Source: Panulirus ornatus (taxonomy: Eukaryota; Arthropoda; Malacostraca; Decapoda; Palinuridae). Taken from it: a stretch of 64,000 nucleotides of DNA. Positions 45,303 through 55,340 of this stretch are shown one piece after another (positions within the stretch are counted from its first letter, which is position 1; each line of letters starts with the position of its first letter). The notes under the pieces are model-generated. The model had not been told where the DNA came from and searched no databases. It saw only the letters and a list, made by a program, of their open reading frames with translations. Made by a program: the position numbers and the translations under genes. The stretch lies in NCBI RefSeq assembly GCF_036320965.1, contig NC_092271.1, forward strand, positions 22,761,036 through 22,825,035, given 5' to 3'.

Positions 45303-45310
45303 TATAAATA
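45303..45310 (+). promoter_or_regulatory. TATA box TATAAATA
   Basis: A perfect TATA element outside any TA microsatellite, GGTATAAATAAAGAGG, placed about 37 bases before the ATG of the candidate first exon. Predicted start site near 45335. Motif-based only. Confidence 0.35.
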
Positions 45311-45339
45311 AAGAGGACCAGAGGGTTGTGTGGGGACGC

Positions 45340-45416
45340 ATGGCCCTGGTCCACGTTATCTCTCCTCCTCCTTGTCTGTGGGACCGAAATTTACATATGG
45401 ACAAAAGGCCAATAAG
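45340..45416 (+). CDS. Candidate first coding exon, unknown product
   Basis: ATG at 45340 (context ACGCATGG) opens MALVHVISPPPCLWDRNLHM DKRPI and meets an excellent donor CCAATAAG/GTGAGC at 45417, leaving two bases into the next codon. No downstream exon can be linked. The ATG would leave a very short 5' leader after the TATA box. Another frame through the donor carries a hydrophobic Val/Cys stretch at about 45470-45580, possibly chance. Confidence 0.22.
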
Positions 45417-45648
45417 GTGAGCCTGCCAGTAAACCAGGAGCTCGGGGGGGAAACTGCAAATTTAATTCTTTCTCTTGTGTGTGTCGCAGTTATTGCCGGA
45501 GTGTGTGTTGTTATTGGCTGCTGCTGTGTCTTGTACGTGATGTTTTGCGTTTACTGTTGTTTCGAGTTGTGTTGCATCTCCCGCCGTAGCGGGAGGGAGA
45601 CCTGCTGTGTTTTGCTGTGTTCCTTCATGATCATTATCATCATCATCG

Positions 45649-45702
45649 TCTTCGTCTTCTTCTTCTTCTTCTTCTTCTTCTTCTTCTTCTTCTTCTTCTT
45701 TC
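45649..45702. repeat. (CTT)n microsatellite
   Basis: About 16 TTC units. Followed at 45706 by a lone CTTCGTGCTAAAGGGTCAG that resembles a 21-bp-family unit. Confidence 0.96.
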
Positions 45703-46275
45703 CAGTCCTTCGTGCTAAAGGGTCAGAATGAGTTTTAAGAAAACTTGGTAGACATGTATCCTGGTTCATTTCACTGAGAGCTTTATAACTCATTTCAAGA
45801 CTCTTTGATGGGTTTTGTGGGGATTAAAGGACAGGAATTATACGCAAAATGAATAGATGGATAGATAAGTAAAACATGCATTTTTCGCTCATGATCCTTC
45901 GAATCTCTCAGTCGAGACGAAACGCCATACCTTTTCACAAGCCCCGGGATGAATTGGTGATTCGAAATTTTCTTTTCTTTTTATATAGTCTTAAGAGTCA
46001 GCGGCACCTCATGAAATTTTGAACAAAGACGACCATCCCACAACTCGCATAACACCGATGACAAATTTGTGACATCCATTTTTAGATTTCTTCAGGGGTT
46101 ATAAGTTAACGAAATGTTTCCTTTTTTTCTCTTAACCATTGATCCATATTCCATCATTCAGTGTTGATGAGAACAAACGCTGCCGAATGATTTGATTTTA
46201 GTGAATATTGGCAAAGATGTAAAGTGAATCTTGGACGGAATGACTCTCTTATTATCAGCACTCTTGATTACGATT
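45703..46275. other. AT-rich unique DNA, no gene seen
   Basis: No repeats or supported frame. Confidence 0.5.
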
Positions 46276-46358
46276 TGATAATAAGGATAATAATATTGAT
46301 AGTAATAATGATATTATTATCATTATTGATATTATTATAGTAATAATTACAATGATGA

Positions 46359-46403
<45 letters not shown>

Positions 46404-46443
46404 CGTGATTATGGTGATAATAATGATAATAATAATAATATTA

Positions 46444-46478
<35 letters not shown>

Positions 46479-46482
46479 GTTA
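46276..46482. repeat. (ATT/AAT)n trinucleotide region
   Basis: A diverged AATAAT/ATTATT left half and a cleaner ATT run from 46356. Contains both AAT and ATT blocks, so hairpins are possible. Asn/Ile-run frames come from it. Confidence 0.95.
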
Positions 46483-46616
46483 AGACAAATCTCAAGTGCA
46501 CTCATCGCAGGAAAAGTTCGTTTCTTCATAGGATGAAGGAGGTGATGATAACCTGTGTTTTACGGGTCGAGAGGAAATTGAAGGTCGTAACTTTGAGTTA
46601 TTAGGACACACATACG

Positions 46617-46800
46617 GTCCTCCGTGATGTATTGGTTGGCGTTGCTGACCATTAGTTCATAACACTGACCCCGGGGACGGGGCACCGCGTGGATTCGAAT
46701 CCTTCTGGGCCTGGCAATGGGACTGGCCCCCAACCCAGGTGTTCGTACATCCACCCCTCGTCCGGGCTGGTCGATAAATGGGTCCTGGTTGGCGGATGTG
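46617..46800 (+). mobile_element. tRNA-derived SINE, copy A
   Basis: CCTCCGTGATGTATTGGTTG resembles a polymerase III A-box region. GTGGATTCGAATCC about 60 bases later fits a B box. The body ends CCCAACCCAGGTGTTCG, CGGGCTGGTCGATAAATGGG and CCTGG, passing into a GT-rich tail. The minus-strand copy near 58.43 kb shares the head and the CCAACTCAGGT body motif. It contains no gene. Confidence 0.65.
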
Positions 46801-46849
46801 TGTGTGTATGTGTGGGTGTGGGTAGGTGGGTGGGTGTATATATATACAC

Positions 46850-46945
46850 ACGTTGGAGCAAAGACATGGTGCGTATATACATTTAAGGTTACGAGAGGGG
46901 GATACCTGAGTGTAAAACTCTCAACCTTGTAACACACAGAAAGTA
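46850..46945 (-). repeat. Dispersed CA-ended repeat family, copy 4
   Basis: Read on the minus strand: AGAGTTTTACACTCAGGTAT, CTCTCGTAACCTTAAATGTA, CATGTCTTTGCTCCAACGTG and TATATA. The AC tract at 46946 lies on the other flank. It directly follows SINE copy A. Confidence 0.65.
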
Positions 46946-46946
46946 G

Positions 46947-46978
<32 letters not shown>
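46946..46978. repeat. (AC)n microsatellite
   Basis: About 16 AC units. Confidence 0.95.
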
Positions 46979-46980
<2 letters not shown>

Positions 46981-47069
46981 GTAATAAGGGCTGGAAGAGT
47001 TTACTAGCAAAGGGTTTTGAGGGGGAGAATAACTTTACCCTTAGTGAAACAACACACAAGTGACAAACC

Positions 47070-47155
47070 CTCCGCCACCAGCCTTCCCCCCTCAACCCCA
47101 CCCCACCCACAGCCACACCCCACTTCCCTCCCCCACCCCACCCCCCACCTCTGCT
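47070..47155. repeat. C-rich low-complexity tract
   Basis: CCCCACC/CCCTCC runs on the plus strand. Confidence 0.75.
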
Positions 47156-47405
47156 GATTTTATTTTTCTTTTTAATTTCCAGGAAATTAAACGCAACTTT
47201 TCCACGTCAGGGAGAAGAGATAAAACACCACACTCCCCCATCGTCAATACGAGCGGCGGTGATAAGGCTCGCTTACTGTTAATTAACCAGCAGACAACTT
47301 TATTTTTTTTTTTTTTGACTTCGTCCAGATATGTTCCATTTAATATCCTGAAGTGTGCAGGCAAATGTATTTTTGCACTGATGAAACAATCTTGTCAACC
47401 ATGTT

Positions 47406-47408
<3 letters not shown>

Positions 47409-47499
<91 letters not shown>
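47409..47499. repeat. Compound (TA)n(GT)n microsatellite
   Basis: About 27 TA then about 19 GT units, the same junction type as at 14544. Confidence 0.97.
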
Positions 47500-47524
47500 G
47501 ATGATAACCACAAGTAAAAATGAA

Positions 47525-47690
47525 GTACGATAAGTCCCAAGTGCAGCGTCTCTATTTTTGCCTCATCCGTGGAGATCTAAAAATCTCCTTATTTCTAAGT
47601 TTCCTCTGAAGATGTGAAAATACACGAAAGTGCACTCAGGACTTGTCCCATTTCATTTTTCCTCGTGGTTATCTGCAAATACTAGATCAC
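47525..47690 (+). repeat. Dispersed repeat with ACACGAAAGTGCACT core, copy 2
   Basis: Contains TTCCTCTGAAGATGTGAAAA, TACACGAAAGTGCACTCAGG and CCATTTCATTTTTCCTCGTG. Its left end GATAAGTCCCAAGTGCAGC is an inverted version of the ..GTGCACTTGGGACTTATC end, so this copy has terminal inverted segments about 100 bases apart. Confidence 0.6.
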
Positions 47691-47717
47691 GCGCATCACT
47701 GTGACCTTACTGCTGCG

Positions 47718-47728
47718 CGCACACACAC

Positions 47729-47780
<52 letters not shown>

Positions 47781-47799
47781 ACACACACACACACACAGA
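47718..47799. repeat. (AC)n microsatellite, interrupted
   Basis: AC with GCAC and GACAC interruptions. Confidence 0.96.
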
Positions 47800-47907
47800 T
47801 ACAGATTAAGGTAGTGTATTGCAGAGAGCATGTTCGCCCAGCGTCAGGTAATGTGGTAACGTTGGCTAAACTGGCGTCTGATGTAAATGGAATGAGACGA
47901 AAAGTGG

Positions 47908-47910
<3 letters not shown>

Positions 47911-47968
<58 letters not shown>
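47911..47968. repeat. (GA)n microsatellite
   Basis: About 29 GA units. Confidence 0.97.
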
Positions 47969-47972
<4 letters not shown>

Positions 47973-48415
47973 CCTTACATTCGTGGATGTGCTGCATCTA
48001 ATATGGCATTATTTGCAAATAACATTTAGCCCAGAGAGAACGCTGAGCGAGTTAAGCAAAACAGTGGGGGGAAAAAAATCATTGTTTCTACGAGTGTTAT
48101 TCGGTTAATCGACCCTCTCGTCGAAAACGTAGTCCTCAGGTTAATCTCTTGCATTCTTTAGTACGGATCTGTTAAAGAAAACGGAGGTGGTGGTGTCGTG
48201 AAATTACTCGCGTCCTCAGGGAGAAGGGTCCAATACTGACTACATCAGCGGACACGAACAGCACCCTTGATCAGACACCGTCATCCGCGACCCCCTGGGT
48301 ATAGTGACGCAGCTGCCTGCAGTGGGGGGGGTGTTCGAGTACTCCGATATCTGGAGGAGGTACACCGGTCCCCCCATTTTTTGACACGCAGGAGATCGCC
48401 GTATGGTAAATTGGC

Positions 48416-48417
<2 letters not shown>

Positions 48418-48487
<70 letters not shown>
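48418..48487. repeat. (GA)n microsatellite
   Basis: About 34 GA units. Confidence 0.97.
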
Positions 48488-48489
<2 letters not shown>

Positions 48490-48639
48490 CGTTAGAGACA
48501 GAGGACCTACCTACGCGCTGACCCATGAGCGGTGAGGGAGGAAAGGCCATTGAATGGGGAGGCATATATCTTTATTTTTTAACCTTTGGGGAGGCTGGGT
48601 CGTAGTGTGATGAGACATTGCTGGTAGAGACCCCGATTT

Positions 48640-48666
48640 GTGTGTATGTGTGTGTGTGTGTGTGTG
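48640..48666. repeat. (GT)n microsatellite, interrupted
   Basis: GT with one ATG interruption. Confidence 0.93.
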
Positions 48667-48907
48667 ACCTGTAATTTTTTTATTGCGCTACCGCTCACAG
48701 GATGAGCATGGGGACACCGGCACCGTTTCTCGAGTCTCTTCCCCCCCCCCCAGTACCATCCCCGAATACACCCCCCCACCCCCATACAAGCCGCCACAAA
48801 GGGGTCGGGTGATTCCCTGTCCATCTCACCACCATCGCATTCCAGGTGTCGACGTTGTTCAACCTTTTCGTGAATCTCCCATTTACGGGCGATAATCCCC
48901 CCCCCTG

Positions 48908-48908
<1 letters not shown>

Positions 48909-48966
<58 letters not shown>
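48909..48966. repeat. (AC)n microsatellite
   Basis: About 28 AC units. Confidence 0.97.
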
Positions 48967-48968
<2 letters not shown>

Positions 48969-49279
48969 TCCTTCCCTCCCTCCTACACTCCCCAACCCCT
49001 TTCACCCTCCTTTCCTACTACCCCACTCCACCATTTCTCTGTCCTACGCCGACACCGCCGAGGAGGAGGAGGAGGAGAGGAGGGATCTGTGGAACATCAA
49101 AGCGTGCTAGGGACGCAATTAAGGACCCCCACAAACATTTGGGCACCGTTTCCCCTTACACACACCCATTTGAGCAAAAGGGGCTCAGTCATTCCATCCC
49201 ACACCCGAGACGGACCGGGTCGACCCGACGGGGATGGGGGGGTTACGATAGCGAACCTCTCCAACAACCCCAACAACCC

Positions 49280-49372
49280 CTAGAGGATCGTACCGTCGTG
49301 CTGGAGGATCGTACCGTCGTGCTGGAGGATCGCACCGTCGTGCTGGAGGATCGTACCGTCGTGCTCAGATGG
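49280..49372 (+). repeat. 21-bp minisatellite family, locus 7
   Basis: Four nearly identical units GGATCGTACCGTCGTGCTGG, period 21. The variant CTGGAGGATC is the exact complement-orientation match of locus 1 (GATCCTGGAGCACG), so loci 1 and 7 share a sub-type. Confidence 0.96.
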
Positions 49373-49591
49373 TCACGTAATTGCGGTAAAAAATTCATCG
49401 TACGGTTAGCACGGTCCCTGCTTGGCGTCCCTTGGAACCACTGCCACCGCCACAGACAACCACCGCTAACTACCACCACCTTGTAGGATATCCCCACGGG
49501 ACCCGCTCCCTCAGGATCATCAATAAAAATACAGAGTTGCAGTTCCGGAGCCGATAGAAAATGGTGCCATGACCTGGAAAACGTTTTCCAT

Positions 49592-49624
49592 TGTGTGTGT
49601 GTGTGTGTATGTGTGTGTGTGTGC

Positions 49625-49677
<53 letters not shown>

Positions 49678-49687
49678 TGTGTGTGTA

Positions 49688-49743
<56 letters not shown>

Positions 49744-49758
49744 TATATGTGTGTGTGT
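49592..49758. repeat. (GT)n microsatellite with periodic AT interruptions
   Basis: GT blocks of 4-17 units broken by single TATG or TATATG steps throughout 167 bases. Confidence 0.96.
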
Positions 49759-49778
49759 CCAGATGAGCTTTGGTTTTA

Positions 49779-49783
<5 letters not shown>

Positions 49784-49839
<56 letters not shown>
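49784..49839. repeat. (CT)n microsatellite
   Basis: About 28 CT units. Confidence 0.97.
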
Positions 49840-49842
<3 letters not shown>

Positions 49843-50109
49843 ACCTGTTTACAGTGTGTGCGCAAGTGCGCTCATCGCCAAAGCCAACGACCTCACGGGG
49901 GGGGGGGTTAACGACCGGACGGATCCGCGACTTTTTCGTAACAACGCAAACACCGGAGCAATGCAATTACCCCTCGAGAATTTTAATTAATGCAACTGCC
50001 TTTACTGGGTCATTTTTTTTTCTTTTTTTTTATTTTTGCTTCCCTCTTCCTTGCCCCTGAGATACCCCCACCCCCCTCCCCTACCCTTTTCTAAGGGGAT
50101 GATTCCCCC

Positions 50110-50475
50110 CACACACACACACACACACACCCTTACATCTCGGGTGGAGAAGAGTGAGACATGATACATGCCAGGTTTTCGTCGTCAGTTCAACAGGAAG
50201 GATGTGAAAGTTAGTGAGATGGACGTACTCCTCCCCGGTACGTTATACGTCGTCGTCGTGGAGAACAAGTAGATTTGAAATAGAAAAAGAGGAGGGTATG
50301 TGGAGCGACCTTGACCTGGGAGGGTGGACGTCGGTGTTGGGGGAGGGAAGGAGGAAGGGGAGGGGAGGGGAGTGGGTTTATAGGGGCAAGGTGATAGCAC
50401 CGCTGCGCTCCGCTCGTGTTGGTGATGGTGAGCTTGGACAGGCATTGACCTCGGGGTTGTGTGGATGAGAGGAAT

Positions 50476-50508
<33 letters not shown>
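50110..50508. other. Unique DNA flanked by short (AC)n and (GA)n tracts
   Basis: AC at 50110-50130, unique G-rich sequence (GGGAGGGGAGGGGAGTGGG near 50356), GA at 50479-50508. An A-run lies at 50589-50607. No gene seen. Confidence 0.6.
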
Positions 50509-50510
<2 letters not shown>

Positions 50511-51635
50511 GAAGCATGTTTATTTTTGGATTGGCAAAAACGGACCTGACCTGTATTTCAGGCTTGTGATGGAAGTGTCGCGGAGATTAAAAAAAAAAAA
50601 AAAAAAACAGACGTTCGAGAAAGAGAAGAAACAAACCCTGCAGCTCTTGGAAAGACGCTGTCGGACGAGGATCAGGGCAATGATTTTAAGCTTGAGTTGG
50701 AGTGGAGTAAGAAAGCGTTGCGGTGAAGGTAATGATGATGATGAGGGAGGGAGGGAGGGACCGGGGTTGGAGAGTGCTAGTGATGCTGACAGACTGGCAT
50801 GAAGGTGGCTGGGGTGGAGTCATATATACGTAGAGAGACTGGTTCATGGGGACTGATGGGAGGCCCCTTACCTGGATAAAGGCGAAGTGTAAGAAGGTTG
50901 GGATGGGTTGTATACACACACACACATACCCTGTTTACATCCCTCCTATCGGAATGGTGCACCTTACAGACCATGGGTCGAAGGATTGAGAGGAGCGTCA
51001 AGAGAAGTGATTCATGTTGGACATTGAGCTGGGGACGACCGTTCCAAGCGATAGATGGGGATGAGGGGGTTTTAGAAGATTGGGTACAGTCGCCAGGGCA
51101 TGTGTGTGGTTACCATGAACGAAAGAAGTGGAAGACGTACGAATCCTATGGTCAGAAAACGTGTTTTTGGCCATGTAAAGTTTTCCCCAGCCAGTTGAAA
51201 TAGCGTGAAATCTTACACACATATTATTTCGTATTATCTCACGTGCAGGGGGTGGGTCGTTCCTCCCTGCCGTGTAACGTTATGCAAATTTTACAGTTTA
51301 GTCTCCCGGAGAGAAAGTGGCTGTTAAGGACGCCTGGCGGTATGAATAAGCCAGTAGGAGTGAAGTGTGAGGAGGGGGGGGGGGACCGCCAGGGAAGATT
51401 CCCTCCTCCTTGGCCTGTGTTTGAGTGAAACGTCACGATGCAGGAGAGGGCTGGCAGGTGTGGAGTGTGGTGAGAGGGAATGCTGCGTCCGGCACCTGGG
51501 GGAGTGTGTGAGTTGTATACAGTGGATCTGTGTGAGTGGCGGGACCCCCCTAGATACAAGACTCGAGGAAGTGGCGCTACAGTGGTATGAAAGTAGTTGT
51601 TTTCCCCCTCTGGGTATGATAGCGTATTGTTGCTG
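50509..51635. other. Unique DNA, no gene recognised
   Basis: Frames of 60-110 codons on both strands, without motifs. Short GA/GGAG patches only. Confidence 0.45.
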
Positions 51636-51721
51636 AACGGGGAGGGAGTTTGACACTCGTGTTGCCCCCTTTCTTTAACCTTGTGTATGTGTAATGCGTC
51701 TTCACTCCTCTCTTTGTGTAC
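51636..51721 (+). repeat. Dispersed CA-ended repeat family, copy 5
   Basis: ACGGGGAGGGAGTTTGACAC, TCGTGTTGCCCCCTTTCTTT, AACCTTGTGTATGTGTAATG and CGTCTTCACTCCTCTCTTTG run into CACACA at 51721. Confidence 0.72.
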
Positions 51722-51776
51722 ACACACACACGCATACACACAAATCCAGTGTGTGTGTGTGTGTGTGCGCGCGCGC
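51721..51776. repeat. (CA)n then (GT)n(GC)n tract
   Basis: Short CA run, 15-base gap, GT run passing into GCGCGCGC. Alternating purine-pyrimidine, a Z-DNA type composition. Confidence 0.92.
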
Positions 51777-52026
51777 ACTACGTGATTGTGAGGTTTAAAG
51801 GTCTGGTTCCCGGCCATCTTCAAATCACGTGTACTCGCTGAATCTGTTTTGACCATCCTGTGTCGCAACTCGGGGGTCTATCCAAGACTCTTAACACTCG
51901 TGTGTTCCATGCCTCGAACTCTTCCACCAGCAGAGAAACACAGCGTCTGCGAGCTATAACAACAAGTACAAAACAACTGCTACAACTACAGCAACAACAG
52001 AACCATTCTTAACAACGAGAACAGCA

Positions 52027-52028
<2 letters not shown>

Positions 52029-52071
<43 letters not shown>
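52029..52071. repeat. (AC)n microsatellite
   Basis: About 21 AC units, after an AAC/CAG-rich patch (51960-52020). Confidence 0.97.
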
Positions 52072-52072
<1 letters not shown>

Positions 52073-52459
52073 CATCAGCCACCACATCCGAGAACCATTA
52101 TTGGTGTGCTGAGAAATCCCTTAATTTCCCCGCCTCCGTTTTCCTCCCTGGCGCCGCCGGGGACATCGAAAAATGCTCCCCTTTTTCCTTTTTTTTTTCC
52201 CCCTCGACCTGTTGTGTACATGGGGGTCGGGAGCGGCCAAGACCTTCGTCCGGGTTTGCTGAAGACTTGTTGGTGGAGAAGAATACTGTGTCTATTGGGA
52301 AAAGATCCGTCCTCTATTTTTTTTTTTTTTTTTTGACACCTTCGTCTGTGGGACATAAATTTGTACCTCAACTGGTGTCGTGGAGGCTTTGTACTACACT
52401 CCCCCCTTCTCCCCTTTCCCCTCCCGTTCTCCCCTTTCCCGTGGGTATGATGGTGCATT
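52072..52459. other. Unique DNA with T-runs, no gene seen
   Basis: Contains T-runs at 52191 and 52318, and a doubled CTCCCCTTTCCC near 52410. Confidence 0.5.
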
Positions 52460-52745
52460 CCTTTTGAACACGAAGGTACGATCGTTGAACCTCCGGCATG
52501 ACCTTAGGGAATGATAGCTTTTTGCCTGTCATATTCATCCCTCAAGGGACAAAAATGTTCATCCCATCATCATACCCAAGGGTCGTGCCGTCGTGCTCAT
52601 GGATCACACCTCCGTGCTCGAGCGTCGTACCGGTGTGCTCGAGGGTCGTACCGGTGTGCTCGAGGGTCGTACCGTCGTCCTCGAGGGTCGCACCGTCGTC
52701 CTCGAGGGTCGCATTCGAGTCGTACCGTCGCGATTACGAGGATAG
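52460..52745. repeat. 21-bp minisatellite family, locus 8, inverted
   Basis: A minus-oriented unit (TTTTGAACACGAAGGTACGA) at about 52463 and, after ~100 bases, about seven plus-oriented units at 52578-52730 (GTACCGGTGTGCTCGAGG, GTACCGTCGTCCTCGAGG, GCACCGTCGTCCTCGAGG). Neighbouring units share private variants, showing local expansion. Confidence 0.88.
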
Positions 52746-53224
52746 ATAAGATCTAGACCCCCTGACGTAGAAGCCTTTAGGTCATTGGTTCTCCGTTCCC
52801 CCCGACCCGGGGCTTCGACACCGAGGATGAATTATGAATCAAAAGCGAAACTGAGGAAGGGGGGGAAAAATGATGTATTAATGTGATGAAAATTCTCGCC
52901 TTTCTTTTTCCTGCTTACGGGAGAGATCCCGTGTCAATATTTCCACTCGGTCAACACCTCTGAAGTTTTAATGGTCCCAACTTTCTTAAAAACTTAAGGT
53001 TTATGCCTTCTTTTTTTTTCCCCTCTTTCTCTCTCAGAAGTAAACCAAGTTTAGGGACGGGGTACTGACACATTCCCACGTACACTCCCCGTCAGGAGGT
53101 GGAGGGGTCTGCTGTGTGTGTTTGAGGCGCTGGTCTGATCCTCTGATGATTTAGGTTCACTGTGGGAGAGTGAAAGTATGAGAGGCGGTCGTGTACGTTT
53201 TTGCACACGGGGTATGGTGTGAGG

Positions 53225-53228
<4 letters not shown>
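52746..53228. other. Unique DNA, no gene seen
   Basis: Unique sequence. No supported frame. Confidence 0.5.

Positions 53229-53259
<31 letters not shown>
53229..53259. repeat. (GT)n microsatellite
   Basis: About 15 GT units. Confidence 0.95.
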
Positions 53260-53260
<1 letters not shown>

Positions 53261-53527
53261 GTACCATGGCCAGACTACCCCCCAACCTGCTGCTGGAGTT
53301 TGGCCTCCGTGTCTTCCACAGACCTCCAGGGCACGGTGTGCTAACTCGGGACTTCTTGAACGAGAGGAAAGTTTAACACAACTGTTTTGCTGACGTAGAT
53401 AAAAAGAGAGACATATAATTACATGTGCCCTACAGGGGAAATTATGTATTCTATTATGTAGTCAGGTTATTAGAGCCATCCCTCGCCCCCATCCCCCCAC
53501 GCCTCGTGTTTTTACATAGTATTCTAT

Positions 53528-53563
53528 GTTAGGTTAGGTTAGGTTAGGTTAGGTTAGGTTAGG
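53528..53563 (+). repeat. Interstitial telomere-type (TTAGG)n
   Basis: About six perfect GTTAG units then GTTAGGGTAG. TTAGG is the usual arthropod telomere repeat. A reversed AACCTAACCTAACTT stretch lies at 53613-53630. Confidence 0.9.
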
Positions 53564-53591
53564 GTAGATGAGAAGCTTGACCTAGTCTGCC

Positions 53592-53630
53592 CTTAACCTC
53601 AACTTGACCTACATTAACCTAACCTAACTT
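53592..53630 (-). repeat. Reversed TTAGG-like units
   Basis: TTAACCTCAACTTGACC and ATTAACCTAACCTAACTT, diverged units on the opposite strand about 30 bases from the forward block, giving an inverted pair. Confidence 0.75.
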
Positions 53631-54565
53631 AAACGTTGAGTGGGGGTGGGGAGCGGTGCATCACCGGGTGACCTGGCTATCCATTCTGGTTAACTAATTA
53701 TCATTTGGTTAACTCTGTGGAAGTAGACAGCATCTGGAGACATGGTGCATTAATGTGAGGATGAAAAGTACTTTTAAGATTTTGTGACGAGAAGAACCAG
53801 GTCTGTAATGTGCTGGCTTCCATCCTTCTCCACTCGCCAGAGGAAGCCAAATAAAGGCCCAGTCTGTGGAGTATTTTCCTCAGGTAGGATCAGTAAGAAT
53901 GTTGGTTTGAATTCCTCGTTGTGGATACATTTACTGCTCTTGTCAACACCATAGTAGGATCTCGATCTCGATACACCTTCAGGTCTCTCATTGGCAAAGA
54001 AATATACTTCAAGGTGTGCTTATACACTACAGGGTACAGTCCGTTTTCTGTTCTCTTATATCTTGTTCTTCAAGAGTTTTGCCTCAGCTGCCAAACTTTG
54101 GATAAGAATATTTTGTAAACCTGTTCATAGTTTTTTGCAGATATTTTGTAAATGTTCTGTCTGTATTCTGTAAATGTTTTGCAAGGATGTCGTAAATGTC
54201 GTAAATGTTTGGCCACAATTCTGTAAACTCCCGTCACTCGTGAGACGGGTCGTGAAGAGCGAGGCTCTCTGGTCATTGCGTGTGAGAAAATGTTGAGGTT
54301 GTAACCTCTGACCTTACTTGAGGGTCATCATGGAGTTTCAGGGGGGGGGGGGTTATCCTGTAGCAGCTACCCCGTGGGTTGTGACCTTGCACGGCCGTGA
54401 CCCAAGAGGGCATCATCAGCTCAGCAGTGGGAGCCAGAGCAGCGGAGTAGGGATTCTTGATTAGTTGTGTGAACATCTTAACAAGAGAGCGAGTCTACCC
54501 GACTCCGTCACCACCCAACTCCAACTCCCCCTTAACCCCAGTGGGTTATTCCATCCCCTAACAAC

Positions 54566-54568
<3 letters not shown>
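53631..54568. other. Unique DNA with weak TTTTGTAAATG repetition
   Basis: The stretch 54108-54232 repeats ATTTTGTAAATGTTCTG-like units about every 18-30 bases. The rest is unique with no gene seen. Confidence 0.5.

Positions 54569-54638
<70 letters not shown>
54569..54638. repeat. (GA)n microsatellite
   Basis: About 35 GA units. Confidence 0.97.
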
Positions 54639-54639
<1 letters not shown>

Positions 54640-54974
54640 CCAGGAACACACGAGGGGCTGCTGCCGACGCCTGTCAGAAAGTTGCGTCTGGGATGGTCTT
54701 GAGGGAGGTATCGCCCGCGGGAGGGACAAGCCCGCCCGCACGCGTGTGTATGTGTGGGCTGGTCACCAGATCCGGCGGTGAGGTGAGGGACAGCGCCGCG
54801 AGGTGAGGAGGAGGAGGCTCCACGACGGTGCACGCGCATGTGGCGCCAGGCAGGCAGCAGACAGGCGTCCAGTGGATGTCCTTTATCTCCGGTGCTGGAG
54901 GGTGAGGGGTGCCACAACCAGGGGCAGGTGGGAGGACAGATCACACGTCACTGGGAGATATAAAGAATGGGGTG

Positions 54975-55090
54975 GTAGGAAGACGAGGAGGCGCCCGCTG
55001 CTAGGAAGACGAGGCTAAGTCCGGTGTTAGGAAGACGAGGCTTAGCCCAGTTCTAGGAAGGTGAGGCTAAGCCCGTTGCTAGGTACAGAC
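54975..55090. repeat. 26-bp tandem array, about 4 copies
   Basis: TAGGAAGACGAGGCTAAGTC-type units at 54976, 55002, 55028 and 55054, with a partial at 55080, 26 bases apart. Confidence 0.93.
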
Positions 55091-55298
55091 CTAGCGAAGT
55101 CTCACGCCATCCGGGTTCTCTCTTGATGTGTAGATACTTAGATCTTCTGTGAAGATTTCTTAAAAGTGTAACTCAGAAGTTGATGGCAATTATGTAAATG
55201 AGTCAGAGTGGTGTTAGCTGACTTTCAACGATTTCTGAACGAGAACGTAATTTCCAGGGGGATATTCTTACGATGTCGACTTTATGTAAATGGTTAGG

Positions 55299-55299
<1 letters not shown>

Positions 55300-55338
<39 letters not shown>
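55300..55338. repeat. (GT)n microsatellite
   Basis: About 19 GT units. Confidence 0.97.

Positions 55339-55340
<2 letters not shown>

Noticed and set aside
45330..45731. 133-codon membrane-like frame ending in a Phe run
   Set aside because: Begins at GTG, not ATG, and ends in a translated (CTT)n tract. Its hydrophobic middle is likely chance, although part of it overlaps the candidate first exon in another frame.
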